A stretch of 7,506 nucleotides of DNA from assembly GCA_007116295.1 (NCBI GenBank), contig SKIS01000002.1, forward strand, positions 1 through 7,506, given 5' to 3'. This document shows, one piece after another, positions 1 through 4,501 of this stretch. A program made the translations under genes and the position numbers. The stretch is from Candidatus Woesearchaeota archaeon. GTDB taxonomy: Archaea; Nanobdellota; Nanobdellia; Woesearchaeales; 21-14-0-10-32-9. Below the pieces are notes generated by a model that did no database searches, was not told the DNA's origin, and was given only the letters and a program-made list of their open reading frames with translations. Each line of letters opens with the position of its first letter. Position 1 is the stretch's first letter.

Positions 1-20
1 TAAGGAACAAGCCACCATAT

Positions 21-695
21 ATGTCTTACGAAAAAATAATTGCTAAAGCAGCCCTTGATATTGAAGCAATTAAATTAAGACCAGAAGATCCTTTTGAGTG
101 GGCTTCAGGTTATAAGATGCCCATATATAACGATAATAGAAAATTCTTATTTTATCCACAGCAAAGAAAATTTTTAGCTCGAGTTTTTAAAGAAATTTTA
201 GAAGAAAAAAATATTTCTTATGATGTAATAGCAGGAACTTCTACTGCAGGAATTTCACCGGCAACAACATTAGCAGACCTTTTGGAAAGACCACTAATTT
301 ATGTTAGAGATAAGCCTAAAGGACATGGGCTGCAAAACCAAATAGAAGGAATAGATGCGAATTCTGATTTGACAGGCTTAAGAGTTATTTTAGTTGAAGA
401 CTTAATATCAACAGGAGGAAGTTCAGCTAAAGCAGTTCAAGCTATTAGAGATGCAAACGGAGAGTGTAATTATTGTTTATCAATATTTAACTACGGCTTT
501 GATGAAGCCTCACAATTATTTAGTAATATGACACCTCCTTGTAATGTTATATCCCTTTTGAACTATACTCCTTTAATACAAGTAGCAGAAGAAACAGGAT
601 ATATAGCCAGCAAACAAGTTAAGTTGCTTCAAGAATGGAGAGAAAATCCTTTTGGTTGGGGAGAAAACAATGGTTTTCCAAAAGTAGAAAAGTAA
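21..695 (+). CDS. pyrE: Orotate phosphoribosyltransferase
   Basis: Cytosolic enzyme of pyrimidine synthesis that joins orotate to PRPP to give orotidine 5'-phosphate and pyrophosphate. The 224-residue product has the type I phosphoribosyltransferase PRPP-binding motif at residues 122-135 (VILVEDLISTGGSS). The N-terminal orotate-site block FEWASGYKMPIYNDNR is at 25-40, and the flexible-loop basic segment with K98, K100, H102 and G103 at 96-104. Length is usual for PyrE. The ATG at 21 is the first in frame and places the N-terminus as in homologues; only 20 bases precede it, so its promoter cannot be judged. No other pyrimidine gene is in the window. The SGYK-PIYNDNR block resembles the bacterial (Bacteroidetes-like) form from memory, which is not proof of transfer. 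Downstream lie T-tracts and a decayed gene on the other strand. Confidence 0.95.
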   Translation: MSYEKIIAKAALDIEAIKLRPEDPFEWASGYKMPIYNDNRKFLFYPQQRKFLARVFKEILEEKNISYDVIAGTSTAGISPATTLADLLERPLIYVRDKPKGHGLQNQIEGIDANSDLTGLRVILVEDLISTGGSSAKAVQAIRDANGECNYCLSIFNYGFDEASQLFSNMTPPCNVISLLNYTPLIQVAEETGYIASKQVKLLQEWRENPFGWGENNGFPKVEK

Positions 696-701
696 AAATA
701 T

Positions 702-806
702 TCAATTCTTATCAAACCAAACCTTTTTTTGATTTTTTGGATCTTCGTTATAATTGACAAGTACTTCTTCTCCTTTTGATATATTTTGTGGTGGGAAAAA
801 AGTTAC
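702..806 (-). pseudogene. Decayed SET-domain protein, C-terminal remnant
   Basis: Reading the minus strand from 806 to the TGA at 704-702 gives 34 residues with no start codon, bounded upstream by an in-frame TGA (809-807). The stretch contains NISKGEEVLVNY followed by NEDPKNQKKVWFDKN. This matches the end of small SET-domain lysine methyltransferases: the I-x-KGEE-(L/V)-x-x-x-Y motif with its catalytic-region Tyr, then a short Trp/Phe-containing tail. The rest of the domain is missing. The next 50 bases upstream hold the promoter and start of the rimB-like gene and show no SET sequence in any frame. I read it as the surviving 3' end of a deleted gene, not a functional small ORF. Family call is from motif recognition; that it is non-functional follows from the missing start and missing S-adenosylmethionine-binding part. 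Confidence 0.6.
724..738 (+). terminator. T-tracts after pyrE, possible archaeal terminator
   Basis: A run of seven T (724-730) and a run of six T (733-738) lie about 30 bases after the pyrE stop. Archaeal RNA polymerase can terminate at T-rich tracts without a hairpin. The tract also lies inside the SET-domain remnant read on the minus strand, where it encodes Lys and Asn, so it may be only a coding leftover. Confidence 0.35.
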
Positions 807-826
807 TCAAAGCAAGTTTAACAATC

Positions 827-834
827 TTTATATA
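827..834 (+). promoter_or_regulatory. TATA box of the rimB-rimK operon
   Basis: TTTATATA, centred about 28 bases before the ATG at 859. The archaeal spacing of about 26-27 bases from TATA box to transcription start puts the start at or next to the ATG, so the mRNA should be leaderless. No Shine-Dalgarno is seen before 859. Confidence 0.6.
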
Positions 835-858
835 ATAAAACTAATTTTCTAGAGATGC

Positions 859-1215
859 ATGAGTGATATTATTATCGGCGTTGTAGAGAAAGTGAAGATA
901 ACTTCTACTTCAAATGATAAATCTACAACTGTTTTAGCAAGAATAGATACAGGTGCTTCAAGAAGCAGTATAGGTGTAAACTTGGCTGCTGAGCTTAATT
1001 TAGGACCTATAAAAGATCAGGCAACTGTTAGAAACGCTAATGGCGTAACTTACAGGCCAGTAGTAGAGGCAGTTATAGAACTTGGTGGAAAAAAAATTAA
1101 GGAACAATTTACAATAGCTAATAGAAATAGGATGAACTACAAAGTTTTAGTTGGTAGAAACGTGTTAAAACAAGGTTTTTTAATAGATACCTCAAAGGAG
1201 AATAAAAATGGTTAA
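859..1215 (+). CDS. RimB-like retropepsin-fold protease (ATP-dependent zinc protease family)
   Basis: A 118-residue protein of the family called putative ATP-dependent zinc protease (RimB, DUF785), which has a retroviral-pepsin-like aspartic protease fold. The catalytic-type motif ARIDTGAS is at residues 27-34, with Asp30. The family's second conserved block, VLVGRNVLKQGFLIDTS, is at 96-112. It is shorter than most bacterial members as I know them. In Pseudomonas, RimB acts with RimK to trim glutamates that RimK adds to ribosomal protein S6. Here it is the first gene of an operon with a RimK-like ligase, and the two genes overlap by 8 bases, which supports the same partnership. Archaea have no bacterial S6 orthologue, so the substrate is unknown. 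The start is set by the TATA box 28 bases upstream; an ATG four bases earlier is out of frame. Confidence 0.85.
   Translation: MSDIIIGVVEKVKITSTSNDKSTTVLARIDTGASRSSIGVNLAAELNLGPIKDQATVRNANGVTYRPVVEAVIELGGKKIKEQFTIANRNRMNYKVLVGRNVLKQGFLIDTSKENKNG
1194..1200 (+). promoter_or_regulatory. Shine-Dalgarno of rimK-like gene
   Basis: AAAGGAG, seven bases before the ATG at 1208 and inside the end of the upstream gene. It fixes the rimK start within the 8-base overlap. Confidence 0.75.
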
Positions 1216-2281
1216 AGCAGCAGTTATAAGTCTTGGAAGTACTAGTAGTCAGTGGACAATTGATGCTATGAAGAACTATTTTGATCAAGTCGATAATATT
1301 AATCTAAAAGAATTAGAAATAAGCATAAGCGGAAAAAATGCTAGTTTACTATATAAAGGAAAGCCTTTAGAAGAGTACGATTGTATTTATGCTAAAGGAA
1401 GTTTTAGATATAGCCAGGTTTTAAGAAGTCTTAGCACTATTTTACAAGAAAAGTGCTATATGCCTATTGCAAGTGAAGCTTTTACAGTGGCACATGATAA
1501 GCTATTAACTCATTTGATGCTTCAACAATACAACGTTCCTATGCCTAAGACATATATTAGTACTACTATTAACGCTGCTAGAGATTTGCTTAGTAAGATG
1601 AATTATCCTATCATTATGAAGTTTCCTCAAGGGACACAAGGAAAAGGAGTGATGTTTGCAGATTCATATAGTAGTGCTTCAAGTATATTAGACGCTCTTA
1701 GTGCTTTAAAACAAAGTTTTATCATACAAGAATACGTTGAAACTAGTAATAGCGATGTTAGAGCTTTTGTTGTTGGAGAAAAAGTTGTTGCTGCAATGGT
1801 CCGAAGAGGTAAGAGTGATGAAAAGAGAGCAAATATACACGCAGGAGGTGTTGGTGAGCCCGTTGAACTTGACCCTTACACAAAAGAAATTGCTATAAAA
1901 GCAGCTCAAGCTGCAGGAGCAGATATTTGCGGAGTAGATATACTGGAAGGCGCTAAAGGCCCAGTGGTTTTAGAAGTGAATATAAGTCCAGGGCTTCAAG
2001 GAATAACTAAGGCTACGAAAGTAGATGTGGCAGATAAAATTGCAAGATATCTTTACAGAAGAGCAACTGAGCATTTAAACAAAAAACATAATATGAATAA
2101 AAGTAATATAATGACCGATGTTAATAACGGAGGAGAAATTATTACTAACGTTGAGTTTAGAGGATCCAGGATACTTCTTCCTGAGCTCGCAACAACTATT
2201 TCTAGGATTTCTAATAAGGACCAAGTTCAAATCAGTATGAAGAAAGGACGTGTTAGCCTGGATAAGTTAGATATAAACTGA
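1208..2281 (+). CDS. rimK: RimK-family ATP-grasp alpha-L-glutamate ligase with extra C-terminal domain
   Basis: A cytosolic ATP-grasp ligase expected to add glutamate (or a similar amino acid) to an acidic acceptor through an acyl-phosphate. Residues 1-90 form the N-terminal pre-ATP-grasp domain and 95-290 the ATP-grasp fold. The ATP-binding loop is KFPQGTQGKGV (138-148), the hinge segment is IIQEYVE (172-178), a substrate/ATP block has RANIHAGG (207-214), and the Mg-binding acidic residues include D244, E256 and N258 (EVN). Relatives include ribosomal S6 modifier RimK, MptN, CofF and LysX. None of the neighbours belongs to folate, F420 or lysine synthesis, while the upstream RimB-like protease favours protein glutamylation. 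After a Lys/Asn-rich linker (291-307), residues 310-357 form an additional domain resembling an AbrB swapped hairpin (tentative). The 3' end overlaps the convergent alkyltransferase gene by 15 bases. Confidence 0.88.
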   Translation: MVKAAVISLGSTSSQWTIDAMKNYFDQVDNINLKELEISISGKNASLLYKGKPLEEYDCIYAKGSFRYSQVLRSLSTILQEKCYMPIASEAFTVAHDKLLTHLMLQQYNVPMPKTYISTTINAARDLLSKMNYPIIMKFPQGTQGKGVMFADSYSSASSILDALSALKQSFIIQEYVETSNSDVRAFVVGEKVVAAMVRRGKSDEKRANIHAGGVGEPVELDPYTKEIAIKAAQAAGADICGVDILEGAKGPVVLEVNISPGLQGITKATKVDVADKIARYLYRRATEHLNKKHNMNKSNIMTDVNNGGEIITNVEFRGSRILLPELATTISRISNKDQVQISMKKGRVSLDKLDIN

Positions 2282-2716
2282 TTCTAATTTCAAGAGTTTT
2301 TCTTTGATGCGTTTTCCTTCTTTAAATCCACCAACATCGTTTTTTGCAACTATTCTATGGCAAGGAATTATTATTAGATGATTGTTTTTTGAAAGATAAT
2401 TACCTACTACCCTCGCCTTATTTTCTGTTCCAAAAACTTTTTTAGAAATCTCAGCGTAAGTCATAGAAGTTCCATAAGGAACATCGATTAGTTTTTTATA
2501 AAAGTCTATTTGTGACTTTGTCCCTTGCATTTTTAGGTTTAAATCAAATCCTCTTCTTGTTCCTAAAAAGTATTCTTCTAGTTGTTTTTTAGCCTGCTCA
2601 GACGTCTTGTTTGGAAACTCTTTTGTTTGATCAGAAAACTCTACTTTTAATACTATGTCTTCATCAGCAACTATTTTTATATTTCCAACACTCGTTTTTA
2701 GTATAGAATAATTCAT
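2267..2716 (-). CDS. ogt: Methylated-DNA--protein-cysteine methyltransferase (O6-alkylguanine repair)
   Basis: A suicide DNA-repair protein that takes the alkyl group from O6-alkylguanine onto its own cysteine. The active-site motif IIPCHRIV is at residues 116-123, with acceptor Cys119. The helix-turn-helix recognition helix with the Arg finger is ARVVGNYLSKN (101-111, Arg102), and the family's C-terminal GGF block is at 129-131. A short N-terminal domain (about 1-60) precedes the DNA-binding domain; 149 residues is typical. Its ATG overlaps the TGA of zpr1 (ATGA, 2713-2716) and no Shine-Dalgarno is visible, so translation is probably coupled to zpr1. Its end runs 15 bases into rimK, so the two opposing transcripts must overlap at their 3' ends. 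Confidence 0.93.
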   Translation of the reverse strand: MNYSILKTSVGNIKIVADEDIVLKVEFSDQTKEFPNKTSEQAKKQLEEYFLGTRRGFDLNLKMQGTKSQIDFYKKLIDVPYGTSMTYAEISKKVFGTENKARVVGNYLSKNNHLIIIPCHRIVAKNDVGGFKEGKRIKEKLLKLESVYI

Positions 2717-3237
2717 TTGTACTCTGCTTTCTCACTTACTATAGCAGAATTACCAGAAGGATCTTCAATTTTTATATCAATAGAGTCTTGACCCCAAATC
2801 ACTTTAGTTAATTTTTTTATGTGATTTTTTGCTTTTTTTCTTTCAGTATTATCATCAGCGCTATCTCTTACGTTTTCAAGAGTTTTTTTCATTCTGTTTA
2901 GTATTCCTTCTATGTTAGTAACATATCCGTTACTAGCACTTCCTGGCTCGATGTTTCCAACTCTACCTATTTTTATTGTTGCACTACTAGATTTTATAAC
3001 TCTAACTTTCATGTCTTCTTCTGATTCTACTTTGAAAGAGCATTTTATAGGTCCTTTTTCTTCCTCAGATTCAACGTCTGACTGGTGATATCCACACTTC
3101 TCATCTTCACAAGTCATAGAAAATATTATTACGTTTCCAAAGAAAGGGACTTCTCTTTCCATTTGCCTAAGTGTCAATGTATCTTTCAGACACATAGGGC
3201 ATTTTTCTCCATGTAATACTTCTATTTCTTCACTCAT
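2713..3237 (-). CDS. zpr1: Archaeal ZPR1-type zinc finger protein
   Basis: A 174-residue single-repeat ZPR1 protein; the eukaryotic ZPR1, which binds and chaperones translation factor eEF1A, has two such repeats. The zinc finger is at the N-terminus: C13-x2-C16 and C43-x4-C48, followed by GYHQSDV. The ZPR1 beta domain follows, with IEPGSASNGYVTNIEGIL around 96-113, a basic helical stretch (about 115-145), and the closing block IKIEDPSGNSAI near 156-167. The second knuckle has four residues between its cysteines instead of the usual two. A role in translation-factor folding is plausible by homology but not shown in archaea by this sequence. First gene of a two-gene operon with the alkyltransferase; the ATG at 3237 fits a TATA box 25 bases upstream. 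Confidence 0.9.
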   Translation of the reverse strand: MSEEIEVLHGEKCPMCLKDTLTLRQMEREVPFFGNVIIFSMTCEDEKCGYHQSDVESEEEKGPIKCSFKVESEEDMKVRVIKSSSATIKIGRVGNIEPGSASNGYVTNIEGILNRMKKTLENVRDSADDNTERKKAKNHIKKLTKVIWGQDSIDIKIEDPSGNSAIVSEKAEYK

Positions 3238-3257
3238 AATATTTAGCTAGTTTTTGT

Positions 3258-3266
3258 TATTTAAAA
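3258..3266 (-). promoter_or_regulatory. TATA box of zpr1-ogt operon
   Basis: TTTTAAATA on the minus strand, centred 25 bases before the ATG at 3237; no Shine-Dalgarno follows, so a leaderless message is predicted. The rest of the 148-base gap from 3238 to 3385 shows nothing else I can support. Confidence 0.55.
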
Positions 3267-3385
3267 GCTTATGTATTTGTTAATTATTATAATAAAGAGG
3301 TTAAAAGAAATTGTAAATTATTTTTATGACTTAAATTGTTAATGTTTACTCTGTAATAGTTGAAAATAAAAATATCGAAGTTTGT

Positions 3386-3643
3386 TTAGCGTCTTTTTTT
3401 ATATATATTTTTTCTATGACCTATATCTATGACGAGAATCAATAATTTATCTTTTTCTAGATCAACAATAATTCTGTAATCACCAACCCTAAATTTATAA
3501 GATTTCTCCCCCACTAATCTTTTGAGGTATGACCGAGGCCTAATACTGAGTTTTTCTAACGAATAAATTATTCTCTCCCTATCTTTAGAGTTTAATTTAT
3601 CAAGAAATTTTTTAACTCTTTTTGATAATATGATATCATACAC
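3386..3643 (-). CDS. RelE/ParE-family toxin of a toxin-antitoxin module
   Basis: An 85-residue basic protein with the RelE/ParE toxin pattern. It has N-terminal helices (KRVKKFLDKLNSKDRERI), then the beta-sheet core YKFRVGDYRIIVDLE, and the C-terminal strand-end motif IDIGHRKNIYKK. RelE members cut mRNA on the ribosome and ParE members poison gyrase; the sequence alone does not say which. I start it at the GTG at 3643, because AAGAGGTGG (3651-3659) lies seven bases upstream; a longer reading from the TTG at 3676 adds 11 residues that do not look like family sequence. It follows the antitoxin by 59 bases, antitoxin first as is usual. Rare-looking codons such as AGG and CGG in an AT-rich genome hint at acquisition by transfer, weakly. 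Confidence 0.85.
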   Translation of the reverse strand: MYDIILSKRVKKFLDKLNSKDRERIIYSLEKLSIRPRSYLKRLVGEKSYKFRVGDYRIIVDLEKDKLLILVIDIGHRKNIYKKRR

Positions 3644-3650
3644 TAAAAAT

Positions 3651-3659
3651 CCACCTCTT
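3651..3659 (-). promoter_or_regulatory. Shine-Dalgarno that decides the toxin start
   Basis: AAGAGGTGG on the minus strand contains GAGGTG, a six-base match to the archaeal anti-Shine-Dalgarno, with seven bases to the GTG at 3643. It lies within the TTG-initiated reading, which argues against that longer start. Confidence 0.7.
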
Positions 3660-3702
3660 GATCTGCTCAAAAACAAATTTTTTTGTGCCGAGTTTTAAAA
3701 AC

Positions 3703-3927
3703 CTACTTGACACCATATTTCTTTTTGAGCTCCGCTAAAGTTACAAATTTTCCCTCAGCTATTTCTTTTCTAGAAATCTCAATATCTTTTTTTGTTTGTT
3801 CAGATAGTTCTTTAGTGTCCTCAATTATGCTCCATATTACTTCTTCATAGGTTTCTCTGCTAAAAAGCTTCATTTTGTTTAGCTCTTTCTTTAAATCTGA
3901 ACTTATCTGAATTGTTGTTGATCCCAT
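3703..3927 (-). CDS. Ribbon-helix-helix-like antitoxin
   Basis: A 74-residue protein encoded directly upstream of the RelE/ParE toxin. The N-terminus TTIQISSDLKKELNKMKL (4-21) has the beta strand plus helix pattern of a ribbon-helix-helix DNA-binding domain, and RETYEEVIWSIIED (24-37) gives the second helix, as in archaeal antitoxins with TTIQIS and RETY motifs. The charged C-terminal half (40-74), ending GKFVTLAELKKKYGVK, would wrap around the toxin. It should neutralise the toxin and repress its own operon. The ATG at 3927 sits 26-27 bases from the centre of a TATA box, so the mRNA is probably leaderless, and the box lies inside a palindrome that is a good operator candidate. Exact family assignment is by pattern only. 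Confidence 0.82.
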   Translation of the reverse strand: MGSTTIQISSDLKKELNKMKLFSRETYEEVIWSIIEDTKELSEQTKKDIEISRKEIAEGKFVTLAELKKKYGVK

Positions 3928-3941
3928 AGTAAACTATAATA

Positions 3942-3967
3942 CGCCATAGTATATAAATATTATGGCG
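3942..3967 (-). promoter_or_regulatory. TATA box within a palindromic operator of the toxin-antitoxin operon
   Basis: A perfect 7-base inverted repeat, CGCCATA (3942-3948) and TATGGCG (3961-3967), flanks the TATA box (TTTATATA on the minus strand, 3950-3957). A bound protein would block TBP. A further CCATAGTA at 3924-3931 repeats 3944-3951 at exactly 20 bases, on the same face of the helix, and an ACTAT at 3933-3937 is inverted relative to both. This is the layout expected for cooperative autorepression by a ribbon-helix-helix antitoxin; binding itself is inferred. Confidence 0.6.
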
Positions 3968-4027
3968 ATTAAACTTAAAAAGAATTAATTAAATCGCTCT
4001 TCAAACACAACCATCAAATAATTAAAT

Positions 4028-4050
4028 AAAAAAAGTTAAAAAGAAAAAAA
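4028..4050 (-). terminator. T-rich terminator after sepF
   Basis: On the minus strand, just after the sepF stop codon, there are three T-runs (seven at 4050-4044, five at 4042-4038, seven at 4034-4028) with little between them and no clear hairpin. This is the usual archaeal intrinsic termination signal and would separate sepF from the toxin-antitoxin operon. Confidence 0.55.
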
Positions 4051-4054
4051 GTGC

Positions 4055-4441
4055 TTATTCATCAAGCTCATCTGTTGCTGAATTTCTGTAAATTTCAGCG
4101 AAACTAGGAGTTACGACTATGTAATCTTCTCCAAATCCAGCCACATCTCCAGACATTGCATGACAAGTCTTTTTTAATTTGTTAATAGCTCTTTTAAGCT
4201 CAACTATGTCCTTTTCTCTTAGCGGCTTTATGTTAACTAAACAAATTGTTTTTCCTTCTCTTAATGTGTCAAGTATTGGTTTTACTTGGACAAAGTCTTC
4301 TAATACAAATGGCCTTACTATTACCTTTTGACTTTCTTGTGATGTCCTTGCAGTATCTAACTCTAAATACTCTTCTTCTCCTTCTAGTTCGTCGAACTCG
4401 TCTTTTTTCATCCCTGTTTTTGATAAGAATTTTTTAAACAT
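4055..4441 (-). CDS. sepF: Archaeal SepF, FtsZ membrane anchor for cell division
   Basis: A 128-residue SepF-type protein (DUF552). In archaea SepF tethers FtsZ to the membrane at the division site and is the main known FtsZ anchor there. The N-terminal MFKKFLSK can form the amphipathic membrane-targeting helix. An acidic linker rich in Asp/Glu (13-30) follows, then the SepF core at about 39-119. The core contains VIVRPFVLEDF (40-50), the REGKTICLVNIKPL strand (61-74), and the closing GDVAGFGEDYIVVTPSFAEIY (98-118). No FtsZ gene is in the window. It follows elp3 by 60 bases on the same strand, with its own TATA-like box and a strong Shine-Dalgarno, so it may be made both from its own promoter and by readthrough. 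Confidence 0.9.
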   Translation of the reverse strand: MFKKFLSKTGMKKDEFDELEGEEEYLELDTARTSQESQKVIVRPFVLEDFVQVKPILDTLREGKTICLVNIKPLREKDIVELKRAINKLKKTCHAMSGDVAGFGEDYIVVTPSFAEIYRNSATDELDE

Positions 4442-4446
4442 AGTTA

Positions 4447-4453
4447 CCCTCCT
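4447..4453 (-). promoter_or_regulatory. Shine-Dalgarno of sepF
   Basis: AGGAGGG on the minus strand, five bases before the sepF ATG at 4441. It is the only likely first gene in the window with a Shine-Dalgarno. Confidence 0.75.
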
Positions 4454-4485
4454 GATTAGTTATAAAATAATAGCCTCTAGCATTG

Positions 4486-4493
4486 TATTTAAA
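4486..4493 (-). promoter_or_regulatory. Putative TATA box of sepF
   Basis: TTTAAATA on the minus strand, centred about 48 bases before the sepF start, giving a predicted leader of about 22 bases that includes the Shine-Dalgarno. A second AT stretch (TTATTTTATA, 4461-4470) would give a leaderless start, but that is less consistent with the strong ribosome site. Confidence 0.45.
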
Positions 4494-4501
4494 GCTTTCG
4501 A

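Noticed and set aside
1706..1909. 67-residue open frame on the minus strand within rimK
   Set aside because: It lies antisense inside the ATP-grasp core and has no recognisable domain; a shadow of the real gene.
3238..3385. AT-rich gap between zpr1 and the toxin as a small RNA or attachment site
   Set aside because: Apart from the zpr1 TATA box no stable stem, repeat or tRNA-like part is visible.
4246..4437. 63-residue hydrophobic frame on the plus strand opposite sepF
   Set aside because: Leu/Phe-rich because it is antisense to Glu/Lys-rich sepF codons; no promoter or ribosome site.
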